A stretch of 60,000 nt of DNA, taken from NCBI RefSeq assembly GCF_001039355.2, contig NW_019775378.1, forward strand, positions 296,204 to 356,203, read 5' to 3'. Each line of letters starts with the position of its first letter. Position 1 is the stretch's first letter. Source of the DNA: Lingula anatina (lineage: Eukaryota > Brachiopoda > Lingulata > Lingulida > Lingulidae). Positions 39,191 through 49,898 of this stretch are shown here, in pieces. The notes beneath the pieces are model-generated. The model was given only the letters and a program-made list of their open reading frames with translations, was not told the DNA's origin and ran no database searches. Made by a program: the position numbers and the translations under genes.

Positions 39191-39928
39191 AATGTCACCG
39201 ATCGGACCGATACAAGAGAGTGCCAAAGAAACTTTTGCAATCTTTGTCTACAGGTGGATTTCTTTTGGATAAACCGCAATCAGGACAGCTTTGAATGGAT
39301 GAGCAGTTTATTGAACCAGTTAGAACGAAATCAAGCCGTTATGCGGTCTTCTGTCGGACGCTTTCTCGATATCCATATTTACATGACGGGCGCCCAGGGA
39401 GCGTCAGACTTAAGCGGACTGGGGCTTCAACTGGCAATGGACTTATGGCACGAGGAGGAGCACACAGACGCGGTGACAGGGCTGCAGACGAGGACTAAGG
39501 CAGGAAGACCAGACTGGGGAAAGGTAATAAATGTCACAAATTTCTGAAACGACAAGGGGGCATTGCATATTTCGTACTGGTCGTGGGCAGGAAACCCGGT
39601 TTTATTATTTCAGCTTCACGACGTCCAGTGGTATATTTCGCTGGGAATTTTTACAGAAAAAATGTTCTGTACCCATGATTTGAGGATAATAAATTCAATT
39701 ATGCAGCACCTCATTTGAGCCTAGGGCAATGTTCTCCTGTTAATTTAGACAGATTTTCACCCTATTCTTTTTTTTTTTTTTTTTTTTTTTTTACAGATTT
39801 TTAAAGATATCGCAGCTGCCAAACATGGTGACGTCACCCTTTTTTACTGTGGACCACAGATTCTTGGAGCAGAACTTGGAAAAAATTGTACAAAATATGG
39901 ATTTGACTTCAAACAAGAACATTTTTGA
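33160..39928 (+). CDS. NOX5: NADPH oxidase 5, calcium-regulated, complete
   Basis: NOX5 is a membrane flavocytochrome that passes electrons from NADPH via FAD and two hemes to oxygen, making superoxide when Ca2+ binds its EF-hands. Thirteen coding exons: 33160-33176, 33729-33834, 34285-34435, 34937-35147, 35419-35633, 35769-35957, 36511-36641, 37035-37220, 37369-37501, 38118-38626, 38756-38971, 39254-39523 and 39797-39928, about 821 residues. EF-hand loops: DKDNSKTIQLDE (53-64), DADDNGELSREE (89-100) and DIDQSGSVSFDE (133-144); a degenerate first hand lies near residues 17-38. Heme-ligand histidines sit in LHRVVGSTIVLHAVLH and FFFAHHLYIPYW...LLVHG. FAD and NADPH sites: HPFTISSAPEE, IDGPYGTAS, AAGIGVTPFASIL, FFWINRNQDSFEWM and FYCGPQ, ending in an aromatic residue. 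Odd: about 130 extra residues (exon 38118-38626) between the FAD and NADPH parts. The start exon (MANIRR) is inferred from phase, donor and Kozak context. Confidence 0.94.
39131..39185. repeat. (CT)n microsatellite in NOX5 intron
   Basis: Long uninterrupted CT run 69 bases before the acceptor of the NOX5 exon at 39254, preceded by a (TA)n run near 39076-39093. It is pyrimidine-rich on the transcribed strand. Confidence 0.95.
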
Positions 39929-40155
39929 TTGTTAATGCTTCCATGTAACCTTCGCAGATTTTGTTGTTATTACCCTTGTTACTTTAAGGTACTTTATTAC
40001 TTAAAAGTTTGAAATATTTTAATATTATCAAGGAAGTATCCTGGCACTTTGTATAAAATCCTTGAACAATAACTGGATCAATATATCGAGTAGATTTAAA
40101 AACCTAATATTAATATTAGCCTATGTGATCAATGTTGTTGTTTGACATTCAGCTC

Positions 40156-40161
40156 AATAAA
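40156..40161 (+). terminator. Candidate poly(A) signal of NOX5
   Basis: AATAAA about 230 bases after the NOX5 TGA at 39926-39928, followed by a T/G-rich stretch, a normal arrangement for a 3' end. Confidence 0.65.
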
Positions 40162-41330
40162 TATTGTGTTTTGATTGATGCTTTGGCGTTTATTGTTCTT
40201 TTTATAAGGGTATTTTAACAGACAATTGCCCGCCAATTCGATATTTCCTCGAAAAAGAAAAGCATTGCTCGTTCCATCCCTGAACACAAATTCTACGTTT
40301 TATATCGTTTCTAATTAAATCATTTAGTTCTAAATGACTGACAGACATTCAGACCGCAATATCTCCCTGTTTATTTTAGGAGATGTCGCCTGCAGGTTTT
40401 ATCATTTGAAGGTTTGAAATAGCAGGAAAGAAAAGTATCTTTGCGGAAACGTAAACGTGACTTTGGGGAATGTTCAAACGCGTTCAGAAGCCCATACCTT
40501 TAAATGGATTGTACGAAAAGTTTGAAGATCTAAACTTGATAAGCTATTGCACCCAGAGTAGCGATAAGCATTAAGTAAATTGCTGGTGTAGTCTATACTC
40601 GAATAGATGACGAAACAGAGAGTGCCCGGCGAAACATGTAATGTGAGAGTTACGTGTACCTCGTATCAAAACCTTGTAATCGCCATGGTCGTGGAATTGT
40701 CGCAGCCCTTTGTATTGTCGACCGGGTATTGCTCTATTCCAGTTTAATTTCTTATTTCGCCGATTTCTTATTTTTTTCATAATTTCACCTATCTATTTAT
40801 TTTTCTTTATTATTATTTTTTATGTTTATCATATGTACATGGCATTAAATCCTTTTTTACGGTTGCCAGCCACACAGTTCACTTGTGATAATCTAGCCAG
40901 GGATAGCCTAAAAATACGTAATTTTGCTGAGTGAATTTAGTTAAAACTAGCGTTTGCAAAATTGGAAATTAAACTTAGAGCCAAAAAGCTGGTTTACAGA
41001 ACTGGATTTGGATAGGATATACCCTACCCCTGATAATGGGGAAATTGCTGAATTTTCCAATATTTTTCTTTTTGCCATAAAAAAGTTCTTACACTCACTG
41101 CATCCTTTAAAGTTTCCCCACAGACTGCAAAGTCCCAAAGTCGTACTCGGGGGGTTCAATATGCCAGCTGCGCCCTGTTTATTGCATATTTTTCTCAATC
41201 AGGGTACGTCATAATACAACAGACCTGACAAACAATTATGATGCATAGAACCAAGGAACGTAGACAACAATGATATTGCAGTTCAAGTAGTCAGTAGGCC
41301 TACAAGGTAGGTCTGTGTATCAGCATTGTG

Positions 41331-41710
41331 GATTTACTGGAGGTAAAATGTGGTTTAAATGTCAAGATGTAATGATTGCTGTATTTATTAATTTTATTAT
41401 TTATGCATCTATTTATTTTTTTCGACTCGTTTACGACATCTGTTTTTGCTATTTTCTTAGTAGGCCTATAAAAGGAAAATCAACTAGACGAGCTATATGA
41501 TATTGTTTTTTCCTCTTTCCCAACAATAAAAAATACAGTAAAATTAAATTTTGTCTTGGACGAATAAAACGTAGCCTTTGCATGCTGGTTATAAGCCAAT
41601 ATATGGCATATAAAGGGCACAGCACACTGTTCTGGTAGCTACAGGAATATATAGGCGTCACTCCGATTGCCAGCATCTTGCAGAGCATCACCGTACATGG
41701 TACCCCCCCC

Positions 41711-41758
<48 letters not shown>

Positions 41759-41857
41759 TATATGCCTATATGGATTTCAAATCCAATAAACCAAGAGAAA
41801 ACATATTTTTTATCTTTGTAATTGGATTTCTCTTGGATAAACCGCAACCAGCTTTAA
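41331..41857 (+). pseudogene. NOX5: Decayed duplicate of three NOX5 exons
   Basis: Three islands match NOX5 in order and on the same strand. 41331-41348 matches the end of the exon at 38118-38626 plus its donor and first intron bases. 41606-41700 matches the exon at 38756-38971 around the codons for AAGIGVTPFASILQSI, with small insertions and substitutions (for example an extra TATA) that break the frame. 41822-41857 matches the exon at 39254, including the preceding intron bases tctttgt. Intron sequence is copied too, so this is a genomic duplication, not a retrocopy. It is not functional. Confidence 0.85.
41714..41757. repeat. (TA)n microsatellite
   Basis: About twenty-two TA units between the second and third islands of the NOX5 pseudo-exons. 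The parent intron also carries a TA run (39076-39093), so this may descend from it. Confidence 0.93.
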
Positions 41858-42299
41858 TGCATTGCTTGCACTCATCGTCTGAAAAAAAAAACAACGTTTC
41901 AGTAAGATAATTAAATTCCCTTGAGAAATGTCAGGCTAGGCAAGTCCCTCGTTGCCCGTTACCACATTTTACGAGTACACATTTTCTTACTGGTTCAAGT
42001 AAACTTGGTAGCTACTGGCAATGAGGTCACCCAACAGTTGTTAAAAGCTTCACTTGCTCCTAACACAAGAAAAATGTAGGAGATGGTGCGAAAGGTTCTA
42101 CATGTAGTTAGTCACTCGTACGTGTTGATGGCGTATATCGAGACTGCAACAAACCGAAATGCACAACCAACTCACACCCGATGCACGATTGGGTACCACG
42201 CCACGCCCATTGGTTTATGTAATTATACATCCAACAGAGCTACAATATAGATCTATGTGTGAAATAAATTCTGTACATAAACAACATTGACCCACATTA

Positions 42300-42630
42300 C
42301 CCATAGTGCATTGCGGGTTAACCTACTTATATTTGTTGCGAGTGGGTTTGCACAGAGGATCACGTTATCGACCATTGTGTAACAGGTATGTTGATTTGTT
42401 TTTACTGAAAACTTGACAGTTTTTTATCGTTTTTAAGAGATTTGGTGCTTTATACTTTACAGCCGATGGTAAGGGATGAAGAACCATATGATATTTATGG
42501 ACCAAAAGGATAGGAAGTATCTGGAAGCTAATCGCTGACGGTCACGTTGATCCAATATTTTTCTTTACGACATTGACATACACTGATACAGTAGATCTTG
42601 TGTTACTAGTGTGATTTGTCTACCGCGTAG
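42300..42630 (+). other. Probable non-coding 5' exons of the receptor
   Basis: Two donor-like sites, AACAG/gtatgt at 42385 and GCGTAG/gtaagt at 42630, follow stretches without a long open frame, upstream of the first coding exon at 43923. They look like alternative 5' UTR exons of the nuclear receptor gene. Starts are not defined by the sequence. Confidence 0.35.
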
Positions 42631-43419
42631 GTAAGTATAATTTGCTCCTGTTATACAGGACTGAGCTTTTTGTTTGGTCTTAGGATTTTGTCGAAAATTC
42701 TATATGGGAAGAAATGGAATTTACACAGATTAAAGTATATAGTGAATTTGTATGTGTTTTTGGAGGAAAAAGGGCAACAGGTATGCATTGATGTTACAGT
42801 GTAATAAACTCTGTTATATGTAGACCATGGTGCACTCTAACGTACACACCACGTTTCATTGATATACATTGTAAATTAGACACAGTGTAACAACTCGAAC
42901 ACATCTTGTCGTTCACTTAAAATTGAAACGAGTTTTGATGAGACGCACAATGTTGACAATACACTAAGCCATGGGTAATAAGATATGAAGAGTGAAAATT
43001 GGGGCTACCAGTACATATATGCTCACCAGTCATTTAAAATGACAAATGCATATATTATGAGTGACTTACTAGTATGAGTGTGATATTTGCCATGTATGAA
43101 TATATCACATTTGTATTCAGTGTACACTGTAATCCTTTTTTTTCTCCCAATAATTTGAAGTTTGTGTATAATTCTGTGGGTGAAATTTGTAGATCGACAG
43201 TCTTAATATAAGTACTTAAGAAGCAATAATAAAAATAATTGTCTAGATAATATTGCTTTTACTAAAGATCAAGTGAAAGACATATAGGGGTGGTTCTGGC
43301 TTATGCCTTAGTTGATATCCTGTTATCAAAATTCTCACAAGGTCAGAGATGAAATGTGTATTTTGAGAGCCCCCCCCCCCCCCCCCCAAACAAAATTGAT
43401 TTTCCTTTGCATTTTACTT

Positions 43420-43664
43420 AATACAATAGACATGATTATGGCTTTACCAGAAGAGAAGGTAGAAAAATTGTCAGCTATGCTAGACTCTTTTCAAAGCAAA
43501 AGACAAGTGACTTTAAAACAGCTGCAGTAATTAACTGCATGGCAAATCGAAGTGGGGGTTGCACAATCATCCATGGGGGTAGAACTTATCTTCAGAGGAT
43601 ATTAAATATGTTATGACATCCACTTAAAAGGCAAAGCACATTTTGGAGCAAAACTGGGTGATGC
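43420..43664 (+). mobile_element. Decayed DIRS-like reverse transcriptase fragment
   Basis: One frame reads IDMIMALPEEKVEKLSAML and on to KRQVTLKQLQ. After two frameshifts, pieces like LHGKSKW and CTIIHGGRTYLQRILNML follow, then a stop and HPLKRQSTFW. This order (LPxxK, ...VTLKxLQ, LxGKLNWAC, GGRTFLxR) is the C-terminal reverse transcriptase/RNase H border of DIRS/Ngaro-type retrotransposons, by family knowledge. Stops and frameshifts show it is dead. No recombinase domain or terminal repeats are visible. It lies in the 5' non-coding part of the receptor gene. Confidence 0.62.
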
Positions 43665-43924
43665 CAGCCATCCAGCTGTAAGATAGGCAGTCCTTTCCAC
43701 AAAGAGGCTGTCCAAATGACCACTGGACTTCTAGCTGACTAAACCCTTGCCATGTATAAATAAATATATATGTGTAAGTTATACCTAAATTTTGTTCACT
43801 ATCCCAGTGTTAAGAGCATCATACGGTGTATGTGCAATATGTGTGTCCCATAGCAGATAAGGGTTGTTTGTAGTGACAAATAGAGGTCTTTATCTATAGT
43901 GTGCTGCTGTGTGTCCTTTCAGGT

Positions 43925-46900
43925 ATGGAGATGGCAGATATGGGCATCATAAGGGGTCCTGAAAAGGACAGCACTCCATTGGTAATCACTCATAATTGCC
44001 TGGAGGGTTGGTGTGTTCAGTTTTAATCCAATCTTAAAGGAGTCCTGAGTTGATTTAGTTTTGACACTGTTGGGCCGTTAGTTATCTTTCTGAACATCAT
44101 GATTTTCAAGATATTTTTGCTTCTCTTGGTAGGCATTGGTAGAATTGGGAAAATTTCCTATTGCCTGATTAGATTTTAGTTTTAAACCGAGGGACATTGT
44201 TCATTAAAATGACAGGTTAAAGGGAAAACAACTGTTCGATTTTGCTGGGGTAAACAACAATTTTCTCTTACTGCTTTAAAATGAATCCATTCCAACAATC
44301 AAAGTTAGTTAATGTTTTTTTCTAATTTTTTTTTTTAACAATTACTTAAGAGATTATTACTGAGGTATAGCCATCTATAAAGGTCCACATGGTTTGATGG
44401 TTATCACAGGCTTCAGAATAGTTGGGATAACTCCTGATTTGGTGGTGAAATGGAGTTTATTATGTTTCTGTGAGTTGTTTACAATGTTTTTGTTGTAAAT
44501 ATGAATCTCATATAAACAGCTGTTATTCCCTTTTATTCCTTTTAGAGAATTAGCAGGATCTCTTATTTTTGTATAAAAGTTTGTTTTTTTTTGCATGTGT
44601 GTGTGCTTTTCATTGAATATGTTTTGACAAAGTGCACCTCATAAGTACCAGACTTTTTTCTTACTCTGCTACTGAATGGCCTTGTTTGGTAAAAATGCAG
44701 ATTTCTTTCAAAAATTGGCATGGTCAGATTATTTTAACCTTTTTTTTTTTATAAGTAACAAATATTGTTGAAATGTTTGTTTTTTAGTTGGTCTGTGTTG
44801 CCATGCAGCATGTCATTTCCCACAATATGATAATATGAGTGATATCTAGAATGTGTGAACAGGTGACTTACAAGATTGTATAGATGCCAGATATGTTTAA
44901 TGTATTACACTTATGTTTTTATTTATTTGGCCATTTGCCAGTAAACATTAGCCATTTACAGGACATCACAGCTTGTGTGGTTACTGCACATGTATATTAC
45001 ATAGTGCAGATTAAATTGAATCAATGTTGGAACAAAAAATACCACAAGAAAATGAAAATGTACACAATTGCTATATCATATATTTATCATAAATTACCAA
45101 GCATGCAATTAAATAATTTTTATTTTCTAAATTCTACTCTAGATTCGTAAAGAATTCCAAATAAAAAGTTATGTCACTTTCACTGCCTTTTTTTTTTTAC
45201 AAAACAAGATAACAGAAAATGTAATATATATGAATATTTTATTGCTATCTTTTAATGAACACAAATAACTATTATACACATTTACCAAGAGGAGCCAATG
45301 CCATTGAACAAGATGGAATGAGTTGGACTGTGTGACAACTGCTGGTCAAGATACGGTAGCCTGAGGGTAAAAGATGCTGGGGTAGCGCTAGCAATTTTTT
45401 TCGCTTAGCCAAGTCACCACTTTTTGTCAATTTGTAATCAAAATGGTTATAATTTGACAAAAACAAGTCAAATCAAGCCCTTTTTCTTTAGCCAATTTAA
45501 AGTAAGTTTTAGCATTTGGCTAAATTGGGGAGTGTTAGCGCTACCCCAGAGATGGTTGCAAAACACAACCATACAACCCTTTTTTTTTGTCAAGCCCTGT
45601 TAGTAGTAGGAAGTGTAGACTACAAAAGATTCAAATACAATTTCTAATTACTAGTGCCTTGTTCTGAATGAAAAAAAAAAACATTTGAATGGCACGACTG
45701 CCTAAATCTTCCTTCGCTGTTGACTTAACAGGGGTGCAATGTTACTATAAATACTACATTTATAATGTAATGCTATTTACTACTAGTACAGTTGCAAAAC
45801 TCATTAAAGGTACTAGTATAGCTGTAGTTAACATAAGCCCCTTGTGTCATGGTACTGGTATTAGCAGCTGTACCTTTTTATGCACAACTCGTATGACTTG
45901 ACGTTAACACGCATTGACAACATTTTGCGCTAAGTTCAACTCGTACACCTGCTCTTCACGATTACTGCTGTGCATTTAAGCACAAAAAGGACCAGATTCA
46001 TCCATTTAAAAATACATTCCAAAAAGAACCGAAAACATGAATTTTGGTTTATGTGCCATTGAAGTGGTGATTGCTGCAGTTGGTATTATGTTCAATTAAC
46101 ACAGGTCTTGGGCAATTAATGAATTGCCTCAGTTTGAAGAGGAATCATTTGCTTGCCTCTTGTCAGTGTTAGAGGTCAAATATTATTGTCACCAAAGAAG
46201 AGAGGGCCAGAGTTACCTGCAGCATTTGGTATGTGGATTATTGCAAATATGACACCTGACTTGACCTTGATTTCTATTTAGTATGGTACAGTAATATTAA
46301 ACATTTTACAGTGTGAAAAATGTTATTTCCACTTCCTTTTCATTAAGTTTATGTACATTATATTACTATGGTGGGTACTCAAATTTTAAGGACAGTTGAG
46401 TAGTCATGATTTTGAGAAAATACTTAATGCGTAACTGACTTTGAAATATATTTTTTGGGTGTTTTTTAAGCCCCCAGCTTACTAATGTATGGATAAATGT
46501 CTGCAAATAGTTATTTTGTCAGTTAACTGACATATATACTGTATAAGGGACAGATAGTATGCAAATTACCTATTTGTTGCTTTAAAATGTCTCTATGTGG
46601 CATGTTCCCATTTGTGTGCTGAACCCTTGGAGCCGATGTTACATTCCTTCTTGAACCCACCAAAACTACTTATTTGATGAGTAGTAGATTCCATAGAGGC
46701 CTGAACCCCTTTTTCTAGCTAAAAAAGTGCTAGTGGACCTTAACAGTTTGGAAAACGTCTGTGAAATCTTGTTGCCTAGCAACAATTAATGCTGATATGG
46801 TGTTTTTTTAGACCCTTTTCTGGCCATTTGCAACAGTAATAAGAGAGGTCCCCCCTAAAACTAGGGCCAGCTCTAAAATGATGTTTGCCCAAGTCAACCA

Positions 46901-49852
46901 GGTTAACTTTCAAACCCAGTTAAGCTGAATGCTACATTGGTGAAATAGTGTTTAAATGGGTAATTTTTATATCCCATATTATATATTTTCAGTCCTTCTA
47001 GAATATTCTGCTCACTTGCACATATATCTAATATTGTTTATCTGATATAGTATATGTTTAATTTCATATCTGGGATTTTTTTGGATCCTTTATCCTAGAA
47101 TGAATGTCAGATTTATATATCACATGGACTAATTGTGAACAATGCAGTTGTAATAATTTGACGATAGTATTATAATTACCGTCATTTTTCTGTAAATCAG
47201 CATCAAGGTCATATGGATAAGTCTTTTGCTCAATTTTGAAGGATTGCGTTTACGTGCATTAAGTTTAGATTCAGCATATACTAGTACAATATTCAATGAT
47301 TAGTACAAACTTTATAATTTGGTGATAGTATTATAATTAACATGGTTTTACTGTAAATTAGTATCAAGGTCATATGGATAAGTCTTTTGCTCAATTTTGT
47401 AGGATTGAGATTATTTGCATGAAGTTAAGATTCAGCATATACAGTATTCAATAATTAGCACAAACAAATTAATAAAAGAGAATTTTGTTCACGCCTTAAA
47501 AACCTGGGGTAGCGCTAACACTTGCCAGTTTAGCCAAATGCTAAAACTGACTTAAATTGGCTAAAGAAAAAGAGCTTGATTTGACATGTTTTAGCCAAAT
47601 AATAACCATTTTGATAACAAATTGACAAAAATGTGGTGATTTGGCTCAGTGAAAAAAACTGCTAGCGCTACCCCAGAAAACCCATACTTTTCCATGGTAA
47701 TTCTACATCTTTAGTTGAAGGACCAATTGAGGGGGGAGGGGGGGGCTTTCTATGATTACTGGAAACCCATCAGAATGCTGCAAGAAAGGGCTTTATTTAA
47801 CATGTCTAGATTTAAGAAAGTCGAACAATGCCTGATGGCCATATCATTTAGGATAAGTTATACCTGGCAGGTTCCACTCCAGGTTTTTTTTAGCTCATTT
47901 GTTACAGAGAAAGGTATGATAGGACATGGATAATTGGCACAATTATAGACTTTAACCAGGAAAAACTGACGTTCTTCATTTTGAGATTAATAAATTTATA
48001 GAGAATACAGTATTTAATGTATCTTAGGTCCTGTGGTGTATGGAGGTTTTTCAAAATAATAATAATAATAATAATAAATAAATAAAGTATGGATTTAACT
48101 TTTTGGTCCTTTCCTATATTTCCCATTTTCAAAGAATAGAAACTTATAGAAATCTGTCACCTATGTTTGTATGGTATATTTGATGACATTTTCTGAAGGG
48201 CAGTGAAAGGTTTCCATTTCCATAAAACATATCAAGTTGCTAGACTAATTGATCTCCGTTGGTTGGATATTATGCTTGTAAACATCTTGTTGTTACTCCT
48301 GGCATTGCTGGCTAATTGGCCTGTCAACAGGTATATTGGCTGATTGACAAGAAAATTGTGTGATATGGGCAGTCATCTTTGAAATCATCCATGTTGGATA
48401 TATACATTGAAATATCTGAAAAAAAAAACATGACAAAGTCTGGCAAATCTGTGACAGATGTTTACCAGTTTGTTAGGGAGCTGTGGATGTGATTTTAGTC
48501 ACTGGTGCTGAAAAAGGAGTCCCCAAGTTTTGAAAACAGGAATGGTGGTGATATAGTGTTCTTGCTGTCTAGCTTATTTTTGCTGGTTGAAGTTTTCATT
48601 CTTTGAGATAAACAATCAGTTTACTGACCATCAAGTAGTCCTATTGAAATCTACAAAATATTATTCTAAGGCAACAGTATACTAGTGAATAAAAAATTAG
48701 TTCAGATTCCTCTTGTCCTTAGGAAAAAAGAAGGGGGCTTACAGTAGCTCCAACTCCTATGTAATGGTCAGTGGATTTTCTAACGTGTAATGGTTAAATA
48801 TGTCTTTTTTTGACCAGGTGTCTGCCATGCCCACTGGCGGAGTCCCCTTTCCCTTTGGACCATGCAAGATCTGCACAGATGGAGCCACAGGAGTGCATTA
48901 TGGCATAGAGACGTGTGAGGGATGCAAGGTAAGGAATTAACTATAGGCCAATTAAAACTTTATAAGTCCAGCTGATTTGTGTGTGTCTGTTAAGTTCTCT
49001 TAAGCTGCTTCACCAAATGCTTCAAAATTCCAGGGTTTTTATAAAAGAAGCATTACCAGAGGGGATAAGTACAAGTGTTACTTTGGTGGTCAGTGTGTAC
49101 TCACCCCACAGAACAGGAACAGGTGCAAGGCTTGTCGATGGCAAAGATGTCTGCGGGCAGGAATGTCCACAGAGGGTAAGAAATTCCTTTTTCAAACAGA
49201 GATATATGACTTTTATTTATGTACAATGGATTTATGGCATTTGATCCTGTCAGCTGCAAGCAGCATTTCCAGAATTTTCTGTTAATATTGATTTTTGAAT
49301 GTCCTACTTACATAGGAATCTTTCTCTTATCTCCCCTTAAAGCTCTTGCTGTTAAGGTTAGTTTTGATCAAGGGTCCTGCTGTTTCCCATGATAGGTGTG
49401 ATAGTTAATTAAATCTACCATGGACACTCCTTATGGTCCTTACTGTCCTCTCCAGGTTGCCAGTTCTACATCTATCTCACTGCACTTGTTTATCTTTTAA
49501 GACCACTGGAGATAATAAATTGAATCACTAAGCTGAGTGCCATTTGTTCTCTTCGATTTGCCTGAAACATCGTAACTGTTGGAGAATTCTGACAGTGGAT
49601 AGAGTAGCATTAATTTTGTAATTTGCCTTGATGTATTGCTTAAGTGATTTTAAGATGTATATAGGTAGAGACTTTTTTATGGAAGATTCACATTCATACA
49701 CATTAACATATATAAATTAAGAAAGAAGATATTGTGTCTCAAGAGGCCATTGTTCTTGATATTTTTTCAAAAAGTTAAAATAGACTTGGTAAGAAGAACA
49801 TAATACAATGCATAATACAAATGCAAAAAAAAATTTAAAAAAACTGCAAAAA

Positions 49853-49898
<46 letters not shown>

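Larger units (their letters stand above)
40162..42299. other. NOX5-to-receptor intergenic region
   Basis: AT-rich DNA between the NOX5 3' end and the presumed 5' end of the nuclear receptor gene. It contains the decayed NOX5 exon copies listed separately, a (TA)n run at 41714-41757, a C homopolymer just before it, and two copies of TAGGCCTA (41295 and 41461). The frames at 40710-40934, 40954-41214 and 40947-41198 (-) have no supporting similarity. Confidence 0.6.
43982..48817 (+). other. First coding intron of the receptor gene
   Basis: A 4.8-kb AT-rich intron holding two opposite MITE copies (45377-45549, 47504-47676), a tandem duplication (47153-47467) and an AAT run near 48056-48075. The frames at 44375-44596 (-), 44884-45150 and 45689-45901 are not supported as genes. 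Confidence 0.7.
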
